The notes under the pieces were generated by a model, which saw only the letters and a program-made list of their open reading frames with translations, had not been told where the DNA came from and searched no databases. The translations under genes were made by a program, and so were the position numbers. Positions 37,801 to 44,400 of a DNA stretch of 64,000 nt are shown one piece after another (within the stretch, counting starts at the first letter, position 1; every line of letters starts with the position of its first letter). Origin of the DNA: Chrysaora quinquecirrha (taxonomy: Eukaryota; Cnidaria; Scyphozoa; Semaeostomeae; Pelagiidae); NCBI GenBank assembly GCA_014526335.1, contig JACTAT010000242.1:331103-395102 (forward strand), read 5' to 3'.

Positions 37801-39712
37801 TTCTTTTGTTGTCTCTTTTTTCTGGGAGGAGCAACAGGGGGTGGGGTTTGCTGGACATCAACCTCTGTTTTCTTTGCCACTGGTGCAGGAGTTCCTTGCA
37901 AATCTTTGGCTTTTTCAGGAGATGTTTTGCTTTCATTCTTCTCTATCACTTGAGCCAATGGTGATTTTTCTATCTTATTATTGACAATAGTCCCTGTATT
38001 TTTAGCTTCCTTTCCTGTGGCAGACTCCTGTTTGTAAGAAAACAAGTACCATATTACACAAAATTGAGGCTAGAAATATAAAATAACCATGTCAATTGTT
38101 GTGGGGAATTTGTTCATTCTTCTTAAGAGGCCTTTTAAACTATTAAGCTAAAATTTCTGATATGAATAACCTTTTGGTGAAACCTTTGAAAACTGTAAAA
38201 AGATGAACACTTCCTATTTTTGTTAACTATGTATGCCAAAGAGCCCACAGTGTGAGCTGAAATTATAGAGGTCTGGGGGCACACCCCTGGAAAATGTTTT
38301 TGGCAATTTCCATCAGATTGGGTGAAAATGCTTTCTTAAATGAATTTTAATTGATACATTACAACCATTGATATAGATATTAACTCCCCCATTGCCCACT
38401 TCTGGGCAGCCAAGACATTTTGTTAATTATTCAAGCTCCCAGTCATTTTCCTGTATATTTCGTTATTATATTTACACAACCATTTAAAATGTGTTGTTTT
38501 ATTTGCCTTAAAATGGAGAAAATTATAATTTCAAAAAAGTAATCATTATTATGATAACAAATATATCTGAAATATCACTTACATCTGTTTTCTTTCGTTG
38601 TTGCTCTCTAGTAGAAAGAGAATCTTATATTAATTATGTAGGTATTTGATCAAGTCAAAATTTAGCCTAGGTGCAAAGTTTTACCATCATAGTGCTATTA
38701 TTATTACTGTAAATTTACGAGCCTTTAAAGTTTAAGCTTTTATAAGGCTTGGATCCAGTGGGGGTGAACTTTCCCCATCAGTCATGTTTTGGGATCAAAG
38801 ACGTTACAGAATTGGGAACTTGAATTCTCATAAATTTTACTATCAGCACAAGGGCAGTGAAACTTTTTATCTAGACTATGTTCTGGATGCGTTATACGAT
38901 TTAAGCATAAAAACCTCAATATCTTGGGATTTGGAAGTTTCAAACCAGTCTGTCAAAGAGGTTGATGGTGTTTAGAAGGAATCTTTTGTATTTAGAAAGA
39001 GGGGAGGCCTATCCCTCAACCCCCTGGATAAGATAATAAATTCAAAAGAACACAGGTACTGACTTTTAACACCTAGATGCAATGCATAAGGTTTTTCTAA
39101 AGGCAAAATGAACCCCAGAACTCCCATACATACATCTATTTGGTTCTTTCTTTCTTTCAAAGTCTAATTTTCAGAAGGTGGCATATTTCGATAATTTTTA
39201 TTATTATTATTATTTCCTGCTGTTCGTTAATTCTCAAACTTAAACTTTAAAAGACTAGAAAAATTAACAAGAAAAGCACAGAATTCTGGAAGAAAAACTG
39301 TAACTTTTTGCCTGTCTACAAATCTGGTCGTCCAGTGCTCATGCTAGCTGGACCGCTGACAAAGTGAGATGCCTGCGGTGCAGTAAGTAAGTTAAAGTAC
39401 AGTGTCTCTCTGAGCTTGAGCTCCTCTATCTATGTGCAATGTGCAACTTTTCAGTTCAGCTCACAAACTTTCTCCCTTTTATTCACTTTTGAAACAAAAA
39501 ATACTAGCTTTTATCAACGTAACGGTATCAAACACGCATAAACTACATTTTGAATAAAATTCCATTCCAGCTTTAGGGATAAAAGGAAGAGGGTTTTAGG
39601 CCGTCTTTCGTTCAAAAATTGAAAGCAACAACCAAATCATTAGGCCTTACCTAAGCGGAGAAAGTTCTTCAGCAGCGTCATAGAATTCTTCGGTGTCACT
39701 TTCACTCGCCAT
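13123..39712 (-). CDS. WDR44: WDR44-like protein (Rab11-binding WD-repeat), 5' fourteen visible exons, 3' end missing
   Basis: Coding exons in order: 39,651-39,712 (ATG), 38,583-38,607 (25-nt microexon), 37,779-38,027, 36,320-36,584, 22,866-22,981, 21,909-22,045, 20,778-20,861, 19,616-19,683, 19,089-19,150, 18,113-18,193, 17,811-17,855, 17,055-17,081, 16,718-16,784, 13,123-13,221. Each has GT-AG borders, and phases agree except between the last two, where a small exon is missing from 13.2-16.7 kb. The N-terminus MASESDTEEFYDAAEE is nearly that of vertebrate WDR44. Next come proline-rich linkers (TPPPVAPPRKK, AKPPRPSKPP), the family block VKNLDTGETVPLSLAEEKL, a basic KKFKKFLGKTVQKIKS segment, an acidic SSSDEDE and the first WD repeats (GAIWTMKFSLCGRLI, AGQDNIV, RVWVLKEA, GHTSDVLDLSWSK). 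The family binds GTP-Rab11 and acts in endosome recycling and tubule trafficking. Later WD repeats are not visible. Exon 1 is preceded by repeat-free sequence that may hold the promoter. Confidence 0.92.
13395..13615. repeat. Interspersed repeat, half copy
   Basis: This stretch (CCTCGTCCCCAGGGTGAATA to CAACGCTGTAG) matches, in reverse complement, about 30,430-30,765, including GACGTCACAGTTTCTTC and CTATTCGCAATTT. It lies in a WDR44 intron. Confidence 0.65.
13630..14035. repeat. (GAT)n-type microsatellite
   Basis: Imperfect GATGAT, AATGAT and GACGAC words surround a pure core at about 13,722-13,825. The long poly-Met, poly-Asp and poly-Ile frames across it are artefacts of the repeat. Confidence 0.95.
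14036..15352. other. Intronic sequence, no gene seen
   Basis: Lies within the WDR44 intron between exons 16,718 and 13,221. An inverted pair of TTTATGCGCAATTACCCCCGT-like and GCATTACCCCCGTTGCATGC-like words occurs at 14,300-14,455. From 14,650 to 15,010 the purine-rich strand (GGAAC, GGGA words) looks like a decayed minisatellite; the 124-codon frame on the opposite strand is explained by it. The missing WDR44 linking exon may lie here, but I could not place it. Confidence 0.4.
15353..15760. mobile_element. Palindromic MITE, GACCATTTCAAC family, flanked by TA
   Basis: The arms GACTATTTCAACTAAGGGC and its inverse (GACGTTAGTTGAAATGGTC) enclose a fold-back of about 408 bases with TA outside both ends. 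Same interior as 5,858-6,269. In a WDR44 intron. Confidence 0.82.
17309..17686. mobile_element. Palindromic MITE with GGGCGATTCGGTAGAATTTT ends
   Basis: The left end GGGCGATTCGGTAGAATTTT is inverted at the right end (AAAATTCTACCGAATCGCCC). TA lies outside each end. Inner blocks (GATATCAAG, TTTTGATGCAAAAATCGTATA) recur inverted. A close relative at 27,429-27,821 truncated a GPCR. Confidence 0.85.
20353..20721. mobile_element. MITE with GATTGTAAGCC ends
   Basis: GATTGTAAGCC on the left is answered by GGCTTACAATCC on the right. GGGCGGCTTACA and GGCTTAC words recur inside. In a WDR44 intron. Confidence 0.6.
20891..21122. mobile_element. Short fold-back MITE (AAGGCCCATTTCCACTTCGTTCG ends)
   Basis: The left end (CCCATTTCCACTTCGTTCGC) is matched inverted by the right end (GCGAACGAAGTGGAAATGAG). 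About 230 bases, in a WDR44 intron and immediately followed by another fold-back. Confidence 0.75.
21137..21354. mobile_element. Short fold-back MITE (TTTCCGCAAAAGATGGCC ends)
   Basis: The arms TTCCGCAAAAGATGGCCGCC and GGTGGCCATCTTTTGCGGAA are inverted. The interior is also palindromic: GGGAATAATTTCCTTAG against CTAAGGAAATTATTCCC. Confidence 0.8.
21506..21885. mobile_element. MITE with AAGGCGGACGCAAACCGTG ends
   Basis: The left end AAGGCGGACGCAAACCGTG pairs with the inverted right end CACGGCTTGCACCCGCCTT, and CCAACATG and CATGTTGG words recur inside. A diverged relative covers about 30,880-31,060, with the same CAGCTTAAATCTATTTCTCA block. Confidence 0.7.
23080..23290. repeat. Half copy of a palindromic MITE
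   Basis: Carries CATGCTCATAAAATCAACAA, an AGTGAAACTTTTCATC block and GCGGCCTTTCGTCCAAAAGG, which match the right half of the fold-back family at 2,126-2,860 and 60,340-60,510. Confidence 0.55.
23470..23700 (-). repeat. tRNA-derived SINE (minus strand)
   Basis: On the minus strand a tRNA-like head contains box A-like TATAGCTCAGTGG and box B GGTTCGAGTCC. CATTTATTGTGGTATGCCAC follows. Similar copies are at 36,130-36,265 (plus) and 37,515-37,700 (minus). It lies in the WDR44 intron beside the GPCR cluster. Confidence 0.7.
23833..25499 (-). pseudogene. Class A GPCR paralogue split by a transposon
   Basis: The 5' part (25,144-25,499) encodes the start MSTITRIVFAVVY, TM1 to TM3 with the DRY motif (ACDRYIHMNPG), and the loop ending KKPRI. 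The 3' part (23,833-24,378) resumes in TM4 (IICIIFFTILYSIVG) and runs to the tail (EIQNNAVVM). A 765-bp TA-flanked element sits between them, and its first bases create a TAG stop right after KPRI. Both halves are otherwise open, so the insertion is probably recent. The first extracellular loop is also shorter than in paralogues by about eight residues. The last residues differ because two extra bases move the frame before the conserved CN-ETSH tail. Its intact sister is 28,491-29,435. Confidence 0.9.
24379..25143. mobile_element. 765-bp TA-flanked MITE inside a GPCR reading frame
   Basis: The terminal inverted repeats are perfect over 25 bases (24,379-24,403 against 25,119-25,143, starting GAGTCCCGTCGCCTTGAG). 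TA is duplicated on both sides (24,377-24,378 and 25,144-25,145). The empty site is readable in paralogues as ATATAGATCC. Inner GAGTGGAACGAT-like words recur at about 24,592 and inverted at 24,694. There is no transposase frame. This is a Tc1/mariner-like non-autonomous element, and its perfect ends suggest youth. Confidence 0.92.
25690..26030. repeat. Duplicated 5' flank of a GPCR gene
   Basis: Closely matches 29,600-29,930, the 5' flank of the sister receptor, including TATAGCAACAAATTCAGAAC, CTTAATTAATTCGGTA, AATGTATATATAACA and TAGATTAGAACAATTTC. The gene pair was therefore duplicated together with its upstream region, which probably contains the promoter. No promoter element is proven. 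Confidence 0.8.
26154..27425 (+). pseudogene. GPCR paralogue wrecked by an internal 56-bp tandem array and truncation
   Basis: ATG at 26,154 opens MWTVTRTVLGVIYIIF, which is TM1. The next segment, NSLLVASFMATKQSLKNT, is then repeated in DNA 15 times (26,220-27,059). Because 56 is not a multiple of three, the frame breaks within two units. After the array the receptor resumes with a one-base frameshift (TCGAAATTTTCC where paralogues have TCGAATTTTCTG). It continues through TM2 and TM3 (LTMLIACDRYLQMNPD) and frameshifts again after NPDLNR. It stops in TM4/ECL2, where a palindromic MITE (27,429-27,821) has removed or displaced the rest. Clearly non-functional. Confidence 0.92.
26220..27059 (+). 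repeat. 15 x 56-bp minisatellite derived from GPCR TM1 coding sequence
   Basis: Exactly 15 units of 56 bases, each starting ATGAACWCTCTTCTCGTAGC and ending CCTTAAAGAACAC. The units are identical except for one A/T site (ATGAACA or ATGAACT) and one G-to-A in the last unit. The A/T site reads T A A T A T A A A T A T A A T along the array. The near-zero divergence shows recent expansion or homogenisation. Confidence 0.97.
27429..27821. mobile_element. Palindromic MITE (ATCATTTCGGTA...TACCGAAATGAT)
   Basis: The ends ATCATTTCGGTAGAATTT and its inverse enclose a fold-back whose interior matches 17,309-17,686 (GATATCAA, CAAAAATCGTATAAAGCA). It is inserted at the 3' end of the GPCR pseudogene, and no receptor sequence resumes after it. 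Confidence 0.8.
28491..29435 (-). CDS. Intronless class A (rhodopsin-like) GPCR, complete, 314 aa
   Basis: A seven-helix receptor in one exon. Landmarks: TM1 with N24 (VTINSLLIASF), TM2 with D53 (LSILDC), TM3 ending in DRY (101-103), TM4 about 124-146, TM5 about 152-178, TM6 about 208-235, TM7 about 250-273. Loop 3 holds RGYRRIRHFVAENPVYSN. A cysteine at 290 may be palmitoylated, and the tail ends NNAVVICNVQTSHM. Departures from the class A consensus: no cysteine at the start of TM3 and none in ECL2, YLP instead of CWxP in TM6, NAIII instead of NPxxY in TM7, and no TM4 tryptophan. These gaps recall the melanocortin/adenosine-type receptors, but the ligand is unknown. It is nested, same strand, in the fourth WDR44 intron. 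ATG at 29,435 aligns with the start of the paralogues. Confidence 0.93.
   Translation of the reverse strand: MSTIARIAFGVVYLLFSTFTVTINSLLIASFVATKQSLKKTSNFLIVFLSILDCVNGAIVMPLFGLKMFSTSSRISIFAKKVLFPSVSFTSMDVTILIACDRYIHINPDLNRQSRLQKLFKKPRIYILICCIVISTIPYSVVGYLIGEKNHAVNVSLSILYSIMTLAIMSSLLVIYIRGYRRIRHFVAENPVYSNRGSTDQPEYVRELYKTVLMLLIAMVVSYLPVFTLTLTAAVLPYTNPSALASNEFYFFSNISLLLYHSNSFTNAIIILYRNKKSKTWIAEKVFGFCYKSNTDAEIQNNAVVICNVQTSHM
29600..29930. repeat. 5' flank shared with the 25.7 kb GPCR copy
   Basis: Partner of 25,690-26,030. TTAATTAATTCGGTATATGC and AATGTATATATAACAAATG are the best conserved blocks. They may mark the promoter of the 28,491-29,435 receptor, which is transcribed leftward from about here. 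The promoter role is inferred only from conservation and position. Confidence 0.7.
29935..31260. repeat. Composite of several MITE fragments
   Basis: 29,935-30,230 has GCCAAAC and TTGGC words (CGTTTGGCC type) shared with 53,599-53,885. 30,235-30,770 is bounded by CCTCGTCCCCAGGCCCC and CCTGGGGCCTGAC, and its right part matches 13,395-13,615. 30,880-31,060 is a diverged copy of 21,506-21,885. No exon supported. Confidence 0.55.
31856..32793 (+). pseudogene. GPCR paralogue with a one-base frameshift in an A-run
   Basis: ATG at 31,856 opens MSMATRAVFGVVSLTF. TM1 and TM2 read normally (NFLIVFLSIVDCLNG). At about 32,098-32,103 the sequence GCCAAAAGACATT has one A fewer than the paralogue pattern AAA AAG ACA. 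The first frame then ends at 32,140, and the receptor continues in another frame through SMNLTMLIACDRYIHMN, loop 3 (AENPVYANRGST), TM6 and TM7 to the tail CNMETSHL and a stop at 32,791-32,793. Everything apart from that base is intact. This may be a very young pseudogene, an allele or a sequencing error in a homopolymer. TM1 also carries SSNPLLI in place of TINSLLI. Same strand as the 34,934 receptor, nested antisense in the WDR44 intron. Confidence 0.88.
32850..33425. repeat. Minisatellite of about 20-bp units directly after a GPCR stop codon
   Basis: Degenerate units of the type CCTCCACTGTACTGATGATAT and CCTCCACCGTACTGAACAT alternate for nearly 600 bases, beginning about 60 bases after the stop of the 31,856-32,793 receptor. 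The long frames on the opposite strand (YHQYSGG-like) are by-products. Confidence 0.9.
33430..34933. other. Flank between two plus-strand GPCRs; no gene seen
   Basis: A perfect short hairpin lies at 33,692-33,712 (TGTCGCAGA, CTG, TCTGCGACA). A frame at 33,812-33,976 beginning MADQASTPCQNARESD has no recognisable domain or splice context. Around 34,600-34,650 a segment (GAAGCGACTTTGGTATAAAG) resembles 31,705-31,740, again suggesting that the two plus-strand receptors were duplicated with upstream sequence. Confidence 0.5.
34934..35887 (+). CDS. Intronless class A GPCR, complete, 317 aa
   Basis: Complete single-exon receptor beginning MPTILKTVLGVIYLIL. TM1 carries N24 (VAINSLLIVS), TM2 D53 (LSVVDC), TM3 ends in DRY (104-106), and loop 3 carries AENPVYANEGST (N193, P194, Y196). 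TM6 has SFLPAF in place of CWxP, and TM7 has SNSFTNAMIILYRN, where NPxxY would normally sit. A CC pair after TM7 (FGFCCKS) is a likely palmitoylation site. The tail ends CNMQASHM. It is on the strand opposite WDR44 and ends about 430 bases before WDR44 exon 4, so transcripts of the two would overlap in the intron. Ligand unknown. The start is chosen because it aligns with paralogues and follows sequence that differs between copies. Confidence 0.94.
   Translation: MPTILKTVLGVIYLILSVFIVAINSLLIVSIMATKQSLKNTSNFLIVFLSVVDCLKGATGMPLVGLMMLFTNPTIAKLSVFGKKIILQSLSFISMDVTMLIACDRYLHINPDFNRESRLQNLFKKPRIYILIFCIVIFTMPFSTVEYLWGHRNFVVRASLSTSYSTITLITMLSSLVIYIRGYRRIRQFVAENPVYANEGSTEQPEYVRELYKTVLMLLVAMLVSFLPAFTLGLTTAVVPFTKPEVFSSSQFDFFLDISLLLYHSNSFTNAMIILYRNKKSKTWLLRKLFGFCCKSNTDAQTQNHPVDICNMQASHM
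36130..36265 (+). repeat. tRNA-derived SINE fragment (plus strand)
   Basis: CCTTAGTGGAAACG resembles the box A region, and CCAGGTTCGAATACC the box B region, of the copies at 23,470-23,700 and 37,515-37,700. CTATTGTGGTATGCC follows. Confidence 0.6.
37515..37700 (-). repeat. tRNA-derived SINE (minus strand)
   Basis: On the minus strand it reads CTCTATAGCTCAGTGG (box A), a CTCTGACCATGCAG core, and a degenerate box B ending TTCAAATCC. It shares GTGGTATGGCAC with its relatives. In WDR44 intron 3. Confidence 0.65.
38640..38950. mobile_element. Palindromic MITE, diverged copy in WDR44 intron 1
   Basis: Contains GCAAAGTTTTACC, TTTATAAGGCTTGGATCC, GGGGGTGAAC and ACGATTTAAGCATAAAAACCTC, in the order and inverted symmetry of 17,309-17,686. 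It starts close to the 25-nt exon 2. Confidence 0.6.
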
Positions 39713-41497
39713 GTTGATTTAGCCAATGCACTTTTAGCGTTGGCCAGCAGCTTGCTTCAACCGTTAAAACCAACAAAACGCTTGTGGTTAGCTTGTGATT
39801 TTCACCGCTGGAAAACCTCCATTTTGATACTCGCTTATCCTTATCCAGTTTGTTGACAACAGGGATACAAAGGTGTATATCCGAATCCGCTGAAGCAAAA
39901 GCAAAACAATCTTCTAACCCAGGGGGTCTGTCCCTGGGAGCACTTGATCAAAATTTGTTAGGGACGTGCCGCCTAAGAATCAAAATCGAACCAGACCTTA
40001 AACCAAATTTTCCGAAAATGTATACCGGACCTTTGACCAATCGTGAAAATCGATAACGTTCCGAGAGGCACTTTACTGTAAGTCACCAGTACCCAAATTA
40101 TACATAGCGCCCCTGGGTTCCAAATTCTGACAGCTTGTGGATTGTGGCCAAGTTAGTCATCCAATTCCCGATGCTGCAAGGATTTAAGGATCATGTTTAC
40201 ATGAAAGAAACCCGATCAGTTCAGTTCTGGCGCGATTGACAGCCAGGTTCCTAGTGCAGTTTCTAGTTTCTCAATGCCATGACAGAAGAATCTCAATGGA
40301 GACAAGCAAGTTTCCCTCCGAAAATGACGCGCTTGGTAGCATATTTACTACGTCCGTAACTCGGTAACTGTACCTTCCTGTGACCGTGGTCTGATTTCTT
40401 CTGGACAAAATTGTCTACCGACCCGAATTAAAAAACTATGAAATTCTATAATTTATGATCTGTAAAAGTTTCTACAGTTTCTTAAATATCCAAAGGTTAA
40501 CCCAGGGTAACAAAGGATTAATAAAATGTAAATTGATTTTATAATTCTTTATTCATAATTTCTCCAAAAATTAAACTATAATAAAATTTAGTCTTAACCA
40601 ACATATAACTTTAAGTACTAGTTCTTACAAAATTTGCAAAGTTTTGATACAGTTTTTTCTAATAAGCAACTTGACTTTCGTCCAGCCCTCAAAGTAGCTG
40701 AAAATTTTAGACATTTCAGCCCTCAAAATTGCTTAAAAGTTGCTTAACTTTTTGTACCTACTAACCACCCCTGAATTTGCGGGTCAAAATCGTCATCTGT
40801 TAGGCCTACAACATGACTTTTGGGAGACAGTAAGTGGAAAAACGTTAGCTAACGAACTTCAACATGCAAAACATAAGAACGAAGAACAATTTCCTAACAC
40901 AAGAAAGCGTATAAGCTTGGTTGTTTGACTTCTTAGTTGCTTACAGTAAATCAATTGAGCCCTCAAGTTGCTTAATGTTAAGGTCAGTTCAGCCCTACTT
41001 GCTTATTGAGCGGCTGTTCCTTATAAAAAAGAAAAGTGTAACAATGTGAAGTAGGAACTCTATAAAGCTATAATAGTTACTCTATACTATACACGAGATA
41101 GTGATACGATATAAATCGCAGGCATCTATGCGAATCTATTTCTCATAAAAACAAAAAATCATAAAAAATTATGCTCCTAATAAGGAGGAAAAAACACTGC
41201 TAATAAATTAACAAACATAAAACAAAAATATTTATAAATACTTATTTACTTAACTAAGAGGAGACGGTGAATGGCAAATAAAAGACCAGGTTTGGGCTAT
41301 GCAATTCAATTTCGCTAAGATCCTTACCAAGTTACTAAACACTCTAGTCACTTAAGTGTGAATCTTAAATGGATTCGAAAAGGACATTACGAATCTTAAA
41401 AACGATTTTTACAGGACCAGTCATGTCACTGCATACTCTAATCACCTAGGTGTGTAAGTTGAACGCATTTTCGCAAACAGATACCGCAGCTGCGAAA
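39713..41497. other. Intergenic region between WDR44 start and GRTP1 stop
   Basis: Contains the presumed WDR44 promoter just above 39,712 and the GRTP1 3' region. The stretch near 40,500-41,000 repeats the theme AGTTGCTTA/CAGCCCTCAA (about 40,680, 40,735, 40,960), probably an old MITE. No exon with splice support found. Confidence 0.45.
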
Positions 41498-44400
41498 TTA
41501 CCTTCTAATGCTCTTGTCTTCCTCCTCTATGGCCTTTTGACACTTGGTTCTGAGTTCTATGATTTTCGCCATAGGAAAAGATCCAGGAAGTTTAAAGCAG
41601 TCCTGTAGATGACAAAAATAAATGATGTTTTCAATGTAGAATTTCCGATATATTAATTCATCTAGAGTCAAGCAAGCACGCATATTCATTTTAGCTACTA
41701 CACAAACAGGAAATTTTCCAACGTTCTACGTTGCGGGGCATTTGCCGCAGTAGGCGTTCATGCTCCCGACCCTCCTAGCTAAGTTTCGCCTATTGTTAGC
41801 AATTATGTTTTACTTTTCAATTAGGCTGACCGTGTATCCTAATTTTCAGGCATTTAAACCTGTTTTGTTAAATAGAAACGTCAGATTACATCGCTAAAGC
41901 ACACAAAAACTGTATCAAAGTAATCTAGATTACCTGCATAAACTGATGGCAATCCAGAGCATTCGAATCTTTTGTTATTTCCTAGTCAAAAGAAGATCAA
42001 TTAGTATCTTGCATCCTTGACAAATAAAACACCACAAGTTACAATGTACCAACGTTCTATATCTTGAAAATGTGTCTTCTCAAAATCTTCCCGCCCCGAA
42101 AAATTTGCTTCAATTTCTAAATCAAATTGCTAGAGACTAATACAAAAATGAATGGACTGGGCGTATGGCTGTCTCTTTGGTTGAATATCTTAATGATAGC
42201 TCTTACTTTTTGAGATGGCTAGATGCCTCTGCGTGTAATAAAAGAGATAAACAATTTGAGTGATTTGTAACGAAAGTATTTGTGACGAGGACAAGGTAAG
42301 GTAGCCCAATTGGTAGAGCAATCGAGTCTAAAAGGGCCTATGAAATGAAATTTCACATTTCAATTCATCAATGTTTTCTAGTAGAACAAAATAAGCTGGT
42401 TATAGTGATGCCATCTTTTTGAATTTGATGTTAGGGAATCTCCAGATATGAAAGACGGAAAATCAAGTACTTAGTGTGTTTTGTGTGACAAAAAGCGAGC
42501 TATTTGTGACGCGAGCTATTTGTGACGTCATGGGGTTTGCAATCTCTGCAAGAAAGTGCAGTTGTTCAGGCATTGTACACTGAACATGAAGGTCTCTCTC
42601 GAAACAACTGTAAAATGTTTCTTCCTGCTAAATTTCTTCCCTTGAAGTAGCCACAGCATGTGTGCTTCTGTGTTAATGAATGGTGTTGCAAACCTCGTGA
42701 TGTCACAATTTGCTTTTGCTTGTCACAGCGACCTGTGGTTTTCAAACCTCCTGGAACAACCCTTCCCGTGCAAACTTTCCGGCCATGTATCAACTTTTAG
42801 CACTATGATGTTTCAAAGATTCTATTTTTGATTAAAAAGGTTCAAGAAAAATTTCATTTCGTAGGCACTTAAGGATAAGGCCCCAGATTCGAGACCTATC
42901 CGAGTTGTGTTAATCAATCGCTTTGTTTCTAAACTTTTTTCCGTGAAATCGTAATCTAATCTCATACCATCCAAAATTTTTCCAACAGTCCCTATGCCTT
43001 CCCTAAACTAACAGAAGTTTTTAGCTTTTAACGCCATTCTTCAGGGGCAATTATGAAAGGAGAATTCTTCCTCCTTGGCAGGCCGTAAAGCGGCAATAGC
43101 TATTTGCTGCCAACCTTAACAGTTAGGAAAATCCAGGTTCTTTGCAGGCGAAACGCGTAACCAAGGCCAACTGCAACGGTCCCCCCATGAATAAAAAGGG
43201 ATGGGAAATGTTAGCCACCTGCACGTTCATTTACTAGGGAAATCCTACCTCAAGGAAGCCCGGAGGTACAGGTCATAGGTTCGAGTCCTGTTCTGGTCGA
43301 ACAAATGTCTCGTGCTTTTGAAATAAATTTGAATATTCCTATTAATTGTTTCCCAAAACTTTGTGAACAATTACTTAAATTATTGTAACTGACCCAAATG
43401 GAAGTCTCTTACCTTGAATACAGTGCAAATAGCATTAAAATCCTGACTTGCCATGAACTTATCTTTATTTTGAACAATTAATGTCAAAGCAACTCTAAGA
43501 AGAATCTTTGATCCTTCGTAAAATAGACAATCCCATATTCGAAGAGCAGTCTAAGGAAAGACAGAAATAGAAAATACAACAAGAGGTGTGATTTAAAGGG
43601 TTATACGTTAAGTTAAATGAAAAATTTGAACGCTACATGTTAACAGAGCTCCCAAAACCACCAACCTGCACAACTGGTTTTAACCCTATCTCACTGGGGC
43701 ATTTCAGAACATTCTTAACCTGGGGAGGGGGTATATTATCTCAGCTATAATGTGAGGTAGAATAACCAAAATTAGTACATGTTGTCTACTGCGAGAAGAA
43801 CACATCTACAAAACAAAATTTGAAAATAGCTATATTTAGGTGACATGACGTAATTTTAAAGACTTTATCTTAAGACGTCACTACAGATAAAAGCTGATAG
43901 AAAGTTCCCATTTGAAAAAACTCCATCATACATCATTTTGGTGCTCATTACAATACGTTGTTGTGTTCAAATTCAAAATTCTGTAGTCATTTACTTTAGT
44001 CATTTACAATTGGCGAAAAATTGGTTGTCATGGAGAGAAAGTTATAAATAGAACCATAAAATTGCCATTATCAGGTGAAAGTGAAGGTGAAATGGTGTTT
44101 TAGCGCCAGTAGCTAGGATCTCAGTAGTAGATTAACTAATCGAGACCTCGACCCTGGCTGTGACGCTACCGTGGCTGGGCTCGAACCCTGACCACACCGA
44201 GCTTCTGACACCACGAGTCAGCTGGATTACACCACGACGCCACAGCACCTTCAATTCGGACCCTAAAAGGTAGAGACTCAAACTTGAGGTATAGCAGGTG
44301 GCTTCTTATTGTATTTTAGACACAAGAATCAGAAGTTTGGTAGGGGGAATGTGTCCTCCCAGGCGAGATAGGGTTACGTTACATTTCAGCTACGAGTTGA

